Assembly: GCA_017435025.1 (NCBI GenBank)
Contig: JAFSFU010000199.1
Span: 1 to 29,439, forward strand
Direction of reading: 5' to 3'
DNA: 29,439 bases
Origin: Lachnospiraceae bacterium
GTDB lineage: Bacteria; Bacillota_A; Clostridia; Lachnospirales; Lachnospiraceae
Position numbers and translations under genes: made by a program
In this document: positions 17,602 through 25,541 of the stretch, piece after piece
Position numbering within the stretch: the stretch's first letter is position 1
Layout of the letters: the number at the start of each line of letters is the position of its first letter
Notes under the pieces: model-generated
What the model was told of the DNA's origin: nothing
The model's input: only the letters and a program-made list of their open reading frames with translations
The model's database searches: none

Positions 17602-18519
17602 ATGAGTAAATGTGCAAATTGCGGCGCAGAACTGAACGCCGGCATGCGTTTCTGCACAGAATGCGGTGCCCCGGCAGCTGCTGCTCCGACTCCTCAACCG
17701 ACGGCTCCACAACCGCAACCGGCCGCCCCAAATTATCAGGCGCACACGCAGCCGCAAGCGGCCGCGGACCTGCCTCCGGCTCCGGGCAGCAGATATGAAC
17801 TGGTTTCCACTGCTGAGTTTATCGGCATCTCACTTCTTATGTGCATTCCGATCGTAGGACAGATCCTCATGATCATCTGGGCTTTCGGCGGATGCCGCAA
17901 ACTGCAGAAGCGAAACTTTGCAAGAGCATCCCTGATCATGGCCGCTATCATGCTGGTGATCGGTATGATCTTCGGTATGATCGTCCGCTCCTTTATTAAG
18001 AAGATCGAAGCGGAAGTCCATGAAGTCACCGGTCAGGTATCGGATTCCCTCAATCTTGAAGGAATCGCCGGTATCTTTACCGACATTGAAAACGTAGCCA
18101 GCGGAACTGCAGACCCGTCCGCACTTTTGGATAATCTGGCAGACAACAACGATTCTCTCGATGAGGTTGTGGAAGACATCGAAGCGATCAACGAGGAAGC
18201 ATCCCAGTATGCCGATGGATGGCCGTCCTCTCTCCCGAACTATCCGGAGGGAACGAAAAAATCCGTAGAAACCTACCGTACGGAAATTTCCGGCACATCC
18301 GCGGAAACCATGATGACTTACATCGAAACATTAAAGAAAAACGGCTATGAATTCCAGGACTTCTACGAGATGGGATTTTCGGAAGAAGATATTTTAAGTA
18401 TGAACGGCTGGTGGGGAACCAACGGAAAGTTATACTTAAGCCTCTCCTATTATGAAGGAACTCTCACCGTTGATCATTTGAATGAATTGCCGGATATGAG
18501 TAGTTTACTGGGAGGCTAA
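17602..18519 (+). CDS. Zinc ribbon - two-helix membrane protein with extracellular domain
   Basis: A 305-residue protein that starts with the ribbon itself, CANCGAELNAGMRFCTEC, directly after the start codon. A Pro/Gln/Ala-rich linker follows (about 25-65), then two transmembrane helices (about 73-97 and 108-130) with a short basic loop. The last 170 residues are acidic and helical at first, then a compact domain starting near WPSSLPNYPEGT. Two helices would put both ends on the same side, so either the last domain is cytoplasmic or one hydrophobic segment does not span; this needs testing. The C-terminal domain resembles small domains found on other Clostridia ribbon proteins (DUF6591-like; uncertain). 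The ATG at 17602 is preceded by GAGGGAGAAATAATT. The next gene starts 3 bases after the stop. Confidence 0.8.
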   Translation: MSKCANCGAELNAGMRFCTECGAPAAAAPTPQPTAPQPQPAAPNYQAHTQPQAAADLPPAPGSRYELVSTAEFIGISLLMCIPIVGQILMIIWAFGGCRKLQKRNFARASLIMAAIMLVIGMIFGMIVRSFIKKIEAEVHEVTGQVSDSLNLEGIAGIFTDIENVASGTADPSALLDNLADNNDSLDEVVEDIEAINEEASQYADGWPSSLPNYPEGTKKSVETYRTEISGTSAETMMTYIETLKKNGYEFQDFYEMGFSEEDILSMNGWWGTNGKLYLSLSYYEGTLTVDHLNELPDMSSLLGG

Positions 18520-18522
18520 ATC

Positions 18523-19089
18523 ATGAAAAAAAGACTTGTAATTTTACTGGCTCTGGTCTGTGCCCTGCTCTCTGCCTGCAGCGTGGAAAGCAAAGATCTG
18601 ACCGCAAAAGCTCCGCGACTTCCTATTGCAGAAAAACTTCAGGGAAAGCTAAAACCCGGTAAAAAGGAAGAAGTTTATAATCCGGGCCTCGGAATCGTTG
18701 CCATCGCTCTGACCGATCCGCCGGAGGAACTTTATCACTACGACTCCACCTGCTTCTACTACGAAGATGAGGAATGGTTCCTGGATATCTACACATCCGC
18801 AATGCCGGATGGCGAGTATTACGCATATGACGATCAGAACCGTTTTTATATCCGTGCAAGATACGGTGAATACCAGTTTAATCTGTTTGATGACTGGGTA
18901 CAGTTAGGATTTCCGGAAATCGATATCATTGATGAGGGGAAACGACTCCACATTGTGATGACCGATATCCGCACTGCCTCTTACACAGTCACTGATTATT
19001 CATTTATGTCTGAGGATTTCTACTTTGAAGAAACAAAACTGATCGACCTTCAAGGCAGCAATTACATGGGCAAACTGGATGTGAAATAA
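18523..19089 (+). CDS. Lipoprotein of unknown function
   Basis: A 188-residue protein with a clear lipoprotein signal: MKKR, a hydrophobic stretch and the lipobox LLSAC (Cys19). The mature part is rich in aromatic and acidic residues (for example FYYEDEEWFLDIY and MSEDFYFEETKLID) and is probably a beta-rich domain, anchored to the outer face of the membrane. No known family is recognised. It begins 3 bases after the preceding membrane ribbon protein gene, with GGGAGG overlapping that gene's last codons, and ends 13 bases before the next gene. Tight translational linkage is therefore likely, and the two membrane-side products may act together. Confidence 0.82.
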   Translation: MKKRLVILLALVCALLSACSVESKDLTAKAPRLPIAEKLQGKLKPGKKEEVYNPGLGIVAIALTDPPEELYHYDSTCFYYEDEEWFLDIYTSAMPDGEYYAYDDQNRFYIRARYGEYQFNLFDDWVQLGFPEIDIIDEGKRLHIVMTDIRTASYTVTDYSFMSEDFYFEETKLIDLQGSNYMGKLDVK

Positions 19090-19102
19090 AGGGAGGAACA
19101 AC

Positions 19103-19726
19103 ATGAGTTTATTTAATTATTATATCAAGCGCGGCATCAGCCAGGGCATCGGCAGAGCCATCGGCGGTGCTGTAGAAAAAGCAATTGCTCCGGCAGCCAA
19201 TGAGATTGTTGGCAAAACGATCGCTCCGGCGGCAGACCAGGCAGCCCAGAACATCAATCATGCAGCCGGTCAGTTCCAGGAGAGCTACGAACAGGCAGCC
19301 GGTGTGCCGGCAGGAACAGCCAATACCGCTGCAGCCGGAAGTCTCGGCGGATTGTTTGCTTCCATGCAGACAGCTGCCATGACCGTGGCAAATGAAGCTG
19401 CCAAGAACATGAAGGTATGTTCCGAGTGTGGTGAGCCGACTACCGCCGATAAGAAGTTCTGCCCAAGCTGCGGTGCACTTCTTCCGGAAAAGACAGCCGA
19501 AGAAATGGCTGCCGAAGAAGCTGCAGCCAATGCATGTCCGTCCTGCGGTCATGAAAATGCACCTGGAACGAAATTCTGCGGCGAATGCGGAACCAGACTT
19601 CCGGAACCGATTGAAGAGCTTGCGGAGGAACCGGTGGAAGAAAAACCGGCATTCTGCACCAACTGCGGTACCAAATATGAAGCCGGAATGAAATTCTGTA
19701 TGGAATGCGGCAGCAAGCTGGAGTAA
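19103..19726 (+). CDS. Triple zinc-ribbon protein with amphipathic N-terminus
   Basis: A 207-residue protein with no signal peptide. Residues 1-100 are Ala/Gly-rich and predicted helical (ISQGIGRAIGGAVEKAIAPA and similar), amphipathic rather than membrane spanning. Three ribbons follow: CSECGEPTTADKKFCPSC, CPSCGHENAPGTKFCGEC and CTNCGTKYEAGMKFCMEC, joined by Glu-rich linkers, all with x10 spacing. The N-terminal helix could lie on the membrane surface or on a partner protein. It is probably cytoplasmic. Start ATG after GGGAGGAACAAC. A terminator-like hairpin follows 40 bases after the stop. Confidence 0.86.
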   Translation: MSLFNYYIKRGISQGIGRAIGGAVEKAIAPAANEIVGKTIAPAADQAAQNINHAAGQFQESYEQAAGVPAGTANTAAAGSLGGLFASMQTAAMTVANEAAKNMKVCSECGEPTTADKKFCPSCGALLPEKTAEEMAAEEAAANACPSCGHENAPGTKFCGECGTRLPEPIEELAEEPVEEKPAFCTNCGTKYEAGMKFCMECGSKLE

Positions 19727-19764
19727 AAAATCTCTGGATTGTCTGCACAAAAATAACTCCAAAA

Positions 19765-19803
19765 ACGGGGACACTGCAGGTCAAGTTGCATTGTCCCCTT
19801 TTC
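19765..19803 (+). terminator. Terminator-like hairpin inside the gene run
   Basis: GGGGACA (19767-19773) pairs with TGTCCCC (19792-19798), with TGCA/TGCA pairing inside, followed by TTTT. It lies 40 bases after the triple-ribbon gene. All genes continue in the same direction, so it may act as a partial terminator that lowers expression of the distal genes. Confidence 0.65.
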
Positions 19804-19814
19804 TGAAATTTATA
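19786..19814 (+). promoter_or_regulatory. Weak candidate promoter before the 959-residue protein
   Basis: TTGCAT (19786-19791) and TTTATA (19809-19814) are 17 bases apart, overlapping the hairpin above. The predicted start would leave a very short leader before the ATG at 19835, so this is tentative. Confidence 0.25.
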
Positions 19815-19834
19815 AACAAAGGGGGGAAATCCCT

Positions 19835-22714
19835 ATGGACAAAAAAATTCCTGCACATATAAAAGGAATCATTGCATTTTTTATTATCATCTTTGCAATC
19901 CTGACCTTCCTTTTTATCTTCTACCCGACTCAGCTCTCTGCATGGACCCACGGTGTTCTCTTTGGTGTAAATGTGGAATCTCTATCCATAGAAGAGCTGG
20001 AGACCGGTGATATACGACCCGTCACAGAAAAAGAAATAAAATCCTATCAGAAATTTGCTAAACGGTATCTGACAAGAGCGAAAAAAGCCCTGACCGATGA
20101 AGACAAGGACACCTACGAGGTCGGTCTCGCTTTGCCGCAGGTGATTTCTGATATTATGCACGGCAATCTTCCGACCACACAGGAGGCGTTTGAAGCGCAC
20201 ATGGAAGATCTGCTTGCTTCCATGGATATCTCTGAGCTGGAGAAGCTGGAAACCGAGTTTCATCTCGATTCTCCCCTGACGCTCACTGCATACGCGACCA
20301 ATACGGAAGAATTCGAATTCACACCGGAGATGGAGGCGCAGGCCAACGCAAATATCATTTCCCATAACTTTGCAGAAGCCCTCTATATGGCCGGCGGCTA
20401 CGATCTCTCCGCTGCTTTTGCGGCACTGACTGCGATGAACGCGCCGCGCAGTGATGCCACCGCGAATCTTCTGGGAAATATCCTGAAGCAAAACGACGAT
20501 TTATATAACTCACTGAAAATGTACCAGTATGCGATCCGCCTGGAGCCGACCAGCGAAGCAGCTCTGGTCGGTGCCGGCAACACCTGTCTGGATCTGCAGA
20601 AATACGATGAGGCGGCCTATTACTTTAACCGCGCTCTGGCTGTCACCGGCGGCAGCGGACTTGCCAATCAGGGCATGATGTTAGTCAGCTTCTCCCGCGG
20701 CGATGACCACTCGGCATATCTCTATATGATTGAGGGCGCAAAGGACGGCTACACCTCCATTCTGACAGACGCATACTCCTATTTCCGCAACAAATATAAA
20801 ACCCGCGAAGCCTATCTGGAGTTCGCAGGACCAATCCTGGATCAGTACGGGTTCAAGCATCTGACCGACTTTACACGGTCAAGAACCATGTTTGACGAGA
20901 CACTGGACACGCCGGGTCAGCAGTTAGACCTGGATCGGACTCTGGTTCTTCCAAACAATGGTGCCGATGTGTGGCACTCGTCTCTGGTATCGCTGTTCAA
21001 TGGAACTTACGAGCATATGATGGCTCTGTTAAAAGCACTGGTCGGTGAAGAAGCATTGACGCGTTTTATGGCCGACGGAGATTTCTCTGCATTGTTTACA
21101 AGCCCGGAAGCCATCGCATACATGGCCGAATATGGTTTCAGTATGAGCGGTATGGGAGACAGCCTCAATGAGCTGGCCTCCTCCATGAAAGACGAAGACA
21201 GTTCCATCATGGATATGGCAGAGGATATTATCGATCTGGCGTCCACGACCAAGGACAATCTGGGTTACAATCCTCCTGCTGCCACCGGCGCCGACGGCTC
21301 CAACTATGAACAGGAAGTTTTCTGGATGCGTATCCTTTACGATTATACAGAATACAAATTCATTGAACTCACTGAAAAATACTGCTCCAGTCTCGAAAAC
21401 AAGTACTTTTATGACAATCTGGATGTCAGTCTCTTAAAACTCGAAAAACTGACCGATAAGTGGACTGCAACAGGAGAAAGGGCAATGATCATCCATTTCC
21501 TTACCTGTTTCATTTCCAACGGCAGCCCGATCGCTGATCGCCAGTACACTCTGGAAGAAGTGGAACGCATGGGAAAACAGCTCTGCGGTTTCAATCCATA
21601 CCTGAAAAAGGGCTATATGGAATGTATCATGCTGGCTGAGGAATACTGGCTCCACACCAACAACATTCTTGCTTATATTGCGGATGATGCGGTCTACAAC
21701 CGCATGCGCATCACCCGTGACCAGATGGCTGTCCGCGTGGCAACCTATTTCCCGATGATGGCAGGAACCTTCCATGGAACAACCGGAATCACTGCTCCTG
21801 TCTGGGCCGGTATTACCTTTGACTGGCGCATGAACAGTGATGAAACCAACATTTTCTCTGCACTCCACGGAATCGGAAGCGGAGAATATGTCACCTACCC
21901 GAAAGTTCCGAAACTTCCGGTCACCGGAATGGGAACCGAACCGAAACCGCCGATCAGGATCAAAGTTGTCTTCCCATCCATGGAACAGCTCAGTGATCCG
22001 GTTATGGATTCCATCGGTGGAAGCGGAACCGGTGACGGCACCGGAGGCGACAGTACGGGCGGTGGAAAGGATGTTACATTGACCATCAAGGTCGAGGCCG
22101 ATGACGATTCGATGGTTCAGGTCGAAACCCAGGGAACCATCATGGCCGAAGATCCAAACGCAGACTCCCAGCCACAGTCCCAGCCAGACAGTGACATCCA
22201 GACAACCTATACGGAAAATCCGGAAAGTACCCTTACCATCGGCTTTGAATTCAGGAACATTGGTTTCTCATTCAACCCGGACACTCTGGCTTTCGAGGTC
22301 AGTGTCAAGTCAAGAGTCAAATGGCACGGCGCAAAATTCAGTTACAATCCGGTTACCAATGATCTGACTGCTTATGTGCAGGCCGGATTTGATGAATCCA
22401 TCCCGCTTCTGAAAAGCAAGAAGTGGCTGAATACATCCATCGGCACTGCCGTTGGCGCAAAAGCCGTCTTATTCCTGCAGGGCACAGTAAACCTGGATAA
22501 CCTTTCAACAACTTCCGTAGACAGCGGTGCTACCGTAGAAGCTCAGTTCCTGGATGACGGCTTCGGAAGCACAATGTCCTATGATCTGGTGTCCGGTGTC
22601 ACCAAGGATACCGCCCACCGCCTGATTGACGGAAGGAAACATGTTCTGGAAACCGCGATTCAGACAGATGAAGGATTCTTAAACAAAGTCAAAGACTGGC
22701 TCGGAATTGAATAA
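19835..22714 (+). CDS. Large membrane-anchored extracellular protein with TPR-like repeats
   Basis: A 959-residue protein with one N-terminal transmembrane helix (about residues 10-32) after a short basic start (MDKKIPAHIKG). No cleavage motif is visible, so it is probably a signal anchor with the rest outside. Residues about 185-280 contain TPR-like helix pairs, for example LYNSLKMYQYAIRLEPTSEA and YDEAAYYFNRALAVTGG. A mixed helical region follows, with a Gly/Thr/Ser-rich spacer near residues 728-748 (GGSGTGDGTGGDSTGGG). The last 210 residues look beta-rich (TLTIGFEFRNIGFSF, AYVQAGFDESIPLL). There is no sortase motif. No family is recognised. It is the largest product of the run and may act as an extracellular scaffold. 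A strong ribosome binding site (AAAGGGGGG) precedes the ATG. Confidence 0.83.
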   Translation: MDKKIPAHIKGIIAFFIIIFAILTFLFIFYPTQLSAWTHGVLFGVNVESLSIEELETGDIRPVTEKEIKSYQKFAKRYLTRAKKALTDEDKDTYEVGLALPQVISDIMHGNLPTTQEAFEAHMEDLLASMDISELEKLETEFHLDSPLTLTAYATNTEEFEFTPEMEAQANANIISHNFAEALYMAGGYDLSAAFAALTAMNAPRSDATANLLGNILKQNDDLYNSLKMYQYAIRLEPTSEAALVGAGNTCLDLQKYDEAAYYFNRALAVTGGSGLANQGMMLVSFSRGDDHSAYLYMIEGAKDGYTSILTDAYSYFRNKYKTREAYLEFAGPILDQYGFKHLTDFTRSRTMFDETLDTPGQQLDLDRTLVLPNNGADVWHSSLVSLFNGTYEHMMALLKALVGEEALTRFMADGDFSALFTSPEAIAYMAEYGFSMSGMGDSLNELASSMKDEDSSIMDMAEDIIDLASTTKDNLGYNPPAATGADGSNYEQEVFWMRILYDYTEYKFIELTEKYCSSLENKYFYDNLDVSLLKLEKLTDKWTATGERAMIIHFLTCFISNGSPIADRQYTLEEVERMGKQLCGFNPYLKKGYMECIMLAEEYWLHTNNILAYIADDAVYNRMRITRDQMAVRVATYFPMMAGTFHGTTGITAPVWAGITFDWRMNSDETNIFSALHGIGSGEYVTYPKVPKLPVTGMGTEPKPPIRIKVVFPSMEQLSDPVMDSIGGSGTGDGTGGDSTGGGKDVTLTIKVEADDDSMVQVETQGTIMAEDPNADSQPQSQPDSDIQTTYTENPESTLTIGFEFRNIGFSFNPDTLAFEVSVKSRVKWHGAKFSYNPVTNDLTAYVQAGFDESIPLLKSKKWLNTSIGTAVGAKAVLFLQGTVNLDNLSTTSVDSGATVEAQFLDDGFGSTMSYDLVSGVTKDTAHRLIDGRKHVLETAIQTDEGFLNKVKDWLGIE

Positions 22715-22745
22715 ACAAACAATATTATTTTAGGAGGAAATACAT

Positions 22746-23279
22746 ATGGCTAACAATTTATTTGGCGATTTAGGAAGCAGCTTAGGCGGTTTAGTAAAAG
22801 GTTTATCTACTCTCATGCCGCAGGACGACCCGGCAGTAAAAGAGATGAACGCACAGTCAGCTGTCAGCGATTTAAAGAAAAAAGAGGCCGAAATCTATGA
22901 GCAGATCGGCCGCCAGGCCATGGAAACCTACGGCGCTGAAGCATTTGCCGAATTGGCGGAACGATTATCTGCAAACCAGACGGAACTGGCCGCTGCGGAA
23001 GAAGCTCTCGCTGTTCTTGTAAAGGAACGGGAAGAACGGGAAGCGGCTGCAAAAGCCGAGGCAGAAGCAAAGAGACTGGCAGCCGAGGCAGAGGAAGAAG
23101 CAAGACGCAAAGCCATGGAAGCGTTCACATGTCCAAGCTGTGGACATGAAAATCCGGAAGGTGCAAAATTCTGCCATGAGTGCGGCACAAAGCTTGGCAA
23201 AGTTTACTGTGTAGCCTGCGGTGCGGAGTTAAAGCCGGGCATGAAATTCTGCGGCGAATGCGGCGCGAAGCAGGGTTAA
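22746..23279 (+). CDS. Cytoplasmic double zinc-ribbon protein with long coiled coil
   Basis: A 177-residue protein. Residues 1-30 are a Gly/Leu-rich segment, residues 30-75 a helical domain, and residues about 75-122 a highly charged Glu/Ala/Arg helix that should form a coiled coil. Two ribbons follow: CPSCGHENPEGAKFCHEC and CVACGAELKPGMKFCGEC. It has the same design as the protein at 15894-16454 (N-terminal helical domain, coiled coil, two ribbons), although the helical parts are not clearly alike, so the two may be diverged paralogs or partners. Start ATG after TTTAGGAGGAAATACAT. No signal peptide. Confidence 0.86.
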   Translation: MANNLFGDLGSSLGGLVKGLSTLMPQDDPAVKEMNAQSAVSDLKKKEAEIYEQIGRQAMETYGAEAFAELAERLSANQTELAAAEEALAVLVKEREEREAAAKAEAEAKRLAAEAEEEARRKAMEAFTCPSCGHENPEGAKFCHECGTKLGKVYCVACGAELKPGMKFCGECGAKQG

Positions 23280-23315
23280 TTGATTCCAGTCAAGTATAAA
23301 TATTGAGGTGACAAC

Positions 23316-24077
23316 ATGTTAAATGCATTTACAAGAAATTACGAAGATAACTCCACCGAAGCCGGTCATCAGTTTACCTTCTACTGTGACGTCTGCAACA
23401 ACGGATGGCGCTCCGGCTTTATTGAAAGTGAGACCTATAAGAAGAATCAGTTCTTCCGCGGTCTTGGCCGCGGCGCCAGCACACTGGGAAGTATGTTCGG
23501 CGGTAAACTCAGCAGCATCGGTTACGGTGCAGACCGTGCTTCTGATATCATCAGTGAACGATTTGAAAACCGCAGCCCGGAATGGCAGAAAGAACATGAG
23601 CAGGCATTTATCCAGGCCCGCAACGAAGCCGTTCCGCATTTCCACCGCTGTCCGTCCTGCAATCAGTATGTCTGCGACCACTGCTGGAACGAGGATGAAG
23701 GACTCTGCACCGACTGTGCGCCGCGCCAGGAGATCTATGTGGCAAAGGCAAGAGCAGAAGCCATGAAACGCAACATCGACGAGGCAAGCCAGACTGCAAC
23801 GGTATGGAAAGGTGAGATTGAGAGCAAGACCACCATCTGTCCGGTTTGCGGTAAACCGGCCGGAAACGGCAAGTTCTGTAACAACTGCGGTGCCTCCATG
23901 GCCTTAAAGGTATGTCCGAACTGTGGTGCAAAAAACAGCCACAACGTAAAGTTCTGTGGTGAGTGCGGCACTCCGTTAAACGCCCAGCCGCCGAAACCGC
24001 AGGGGCTTTGCGGAAACTGCGGTACCCAGAATGCCCCGGGAACCAAGTTCTGCGGCGAATGTGGCACAAAACTTTAA
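23316..24077 (+). CDS. Cys-rich protein: N-terminal split zinc finger plus three zinc ribbons
   Basis: A 253-residue protein with 20 zinc-type cysteines in two groups. The N-terminal part has Cys24/Cys27 (CDVC), then a Gly-rich section (about 45-80), then six cysteines at 112, 115, 120, 123, 131 and 134 (CPSCNQYVCDHC and CTDC). This would serve two zinc ions, possibly a treble-clef or B-box-like fold with a large insertion. After a helical spacer come three ribbons: CPVCGKPAGNGKFCNNC (x9 spacing, the only exception in the operon), CPNCGAKNSHNVKFCGEC and CGNCGTQNAPGTKFCGEC. No signal peptide or clear transmembrane helix, so cytoplasmic. It is the most complex ribbon protein of the run and could be an organising hub (inference). 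Confidence 0.85.
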   Translation: MLNAFTRNYEDNSTEAGHQFTFYCDVCNNGWRSGFIESETYKKNQFFRGLGRGASTLGSMFGGKLSSIGYGADRASDIISERFENRSPEWQKEHEQAFIQARNEAVPHFHRCPSCNQYVCDHCWNEDEGLCTDCAPRQEIYVAKARAEAMKRNIDEASQTATVWKGEIESKTTICPVCGKPAGNGKFCNNCGASMALKVCPNCGAKNSHNVKFCGECGTPLNAQPPKPQGLCGNCGTQNAPGTKFCGECGTKL

Positions 24078-24101
24078 AATTCTGCGAAGGGAGGATTTTG
24101 G

Positions 24102-25457
24102 ATGAAAAAGAAATCTTTATTGGCACTGACATTTACTCTTGCCCTTTCCCTCAGCGCCTGCGGCGGTAAGACCGAGCCGGAAGCTGTAGAAACCACTGCC
24201 GCCCAGGCAGAAGAAACGGCTGCTGTGCAAACGGAAGAGACAATCAAAGACGAAATAGACGCTGAGGAAACAAATGCCGAAGAGGATACAACAGAAGCGA
24301 TCGATGAGGACTCCGTCCAGCCGGAAGAAACAGATGAAGCAGGAGAAAAACCGGCATCCACACTGACTCACACAGAACTGACTGCCCTACTGACAAAGCA
24401 GGCAAATGAATTGGCTGCCGGCTTCGGCAACTACAACGATCAGCCGATTGAATGGCAGGTATTGGACATCGACACCGATAAACAGGCTGCTCTCCTGATC
24501 ACAAAAGACTGTATCGATGTGATGGAGATGGACTACGACTGGAATGAAAATTATACCTGGGACAACTCCAACCTTTGCTATTGGCTGAATTACGAATTCC
24601 GGTATTTCAATTTCACACAGCTTGAAAGAAACAAGATGCTTGAAACCGTCCAGGAAAATCCGGTCAACAGTGAAACCGGCGTATCCTCCGGCGAACCAAC
24701 CGACGAGTGGCTTTTCGTATTAAGCATGGACGAAGCACGCGAATATTTTAAAGAAGATGCCGACCGCGTGGCTTATTACAACGGAGAACCACAGGGCTGG
24801 TGGCTGCGAACTGCCGGCGGTGAAACCGGCTGGTACGCGATGATCATCCATGATGACAGCGGTCAGATTGATGCAAACGGCAGCCATGAAGCCAATTCCT
24901 ACGGTGTGCGGCCGGCTTGCTGGGTGCAGCTTCCAGGAGAAAATCCTCTCCTCACCACAAAAGTTGATGCGAGCAAGGTGGACGCTCCGTTAAACCCGAA
25001 GGCAATGCTGGATGATGATGTCCCGGAATATTACATAGATTTCACAGACGAAATCGTCATTTCCTATGATGTGTCTCTCTACAATCAGGCTCTGCAGGAA
25101 CAGCTTCAATCCGGATATTTCCGTACCCAGATTGACTGGTCCATCAACTCTCAGGACGACTGGAAATGCACCGGCGAAGATGACTGGCCAGACTGGCTGA
25201 GGTCCGACTACGGTTACTGGGCTGACCTGGCAGATGATGGCGATACATCAACAATTTCCCTGCTCCGCTCCAACTATGGTACGCCAGAAGAAAATCACTA
25301 CGAAGAGATCTGTTACGGTATCACAGAGGATGGTGAAGGTTTCCTGAACCTGACCGACAACACAGTTTATTTCCGCCTGCGTTTCGTTGCAAGCCCGGAA
25401 ACCGGCGATGTGTACTCCCCGTGGTCTGAGGTGTTCGCGATCGGTAAGGATGCGTAG
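24102..25457 (+). CDS. Lipoprotein with DUF6273 domain
   Basis: A 451-residue protein with a lipoprotein signal (MKKKSLLALTF, then lipobox LSAC, Cys20). A long Glu/Thr-rich spacer follows (about 25-85), typical of surface lipoproteins that must reach away from the membrane. Residues about 85-290 fit DUF6273: IEWQVLDIDTDKQAALLITK, then WDNSNLCYWLNYEF, GWWLRTAGG and the closing SYGVRPACWVQL. DUF6273 is a common surface domain of Clostridia of unknown function, related in pattern to formylglycine-generating-enzyme/C-type-lectin-like folds. The C-terminal 150 residues are Trp- and Asp-rich and look like a separate beta domain. It lies 24 bases after the preceding ribbon gene, with GAAGGGAGG before the ATG. 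Confidence 0.86.
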   Translation: MKKKSLLALTFTLALSLSACGGKTEPEAVETTAAQAEETAAVQTEETIKDEIDAEETNAEEDTTEAIDEDSVQPEETDEAGEKPASTLTHTELTALLTKQANELAAGFGNYNDQPIEWQVLDIDTDKQAALLITKDCIDVMEMDYDWNENYTWDNSNLCYWLNYEFRYFNFTQLERNKMLETVQENPVNSETGVSSGEPTDEWLFVLSMDEAREYFKEDADRVAYYNGEPQGWWLRTAGGETGWYAMIIHDDSGQIDANGSHEANSYGVRPACWVQLPGENPLLTTKVDASKVDAPLNPKAMLDDDVPEYYIDFTDEIVISYDVSLYNQALQEQLQSGYFRTQIDWSINSQDDWKCTGEDDWPDWLRSDYGYWADLADDGDTSTISLLRSNYGTPEENHYEEICYGITEDGEGFLNLTDNTVYFRLRFVASPETGDVYSPWSEVFAIGKDA

Positions 25458-25484
25458 GATCTATACCATATGATATCATTCATC

Positions 25485-25516
25485 GGGCGATCGGTTTTAC
25501 ATTGATCGCCCCTATT
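25485..25516 (+). terminator. Terminator-like hairpin inside the gene run
   Basis: A perfect 8-base stem, GGGCGATC (25485-25492) and GATCGCCC (25504-25511), with an 11-base loop, followed by a short CTATTT tract. It lies in the 84-base gap after the DUF6273 gene. The T-run is weak, so it may slow rather than stop transcription. Confidence 0.45.
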
Positions 25517-25541
25517 TGCAAATAAAGGGGTGAACACACGA

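Noticed and set aside
19109..19774. 221-residue minus-strand open frame
   Set aside because: Antisense to the triple-ribbon gene; its Cys- and Gly-rich look is a mirror of the ribbon codons.
23319..23681. Minus-strand frame across the Cys-rich ribbon gene
   Set aside because: Shadow frame; the plus-strand frame has ordered zinc motifs and a proper start.
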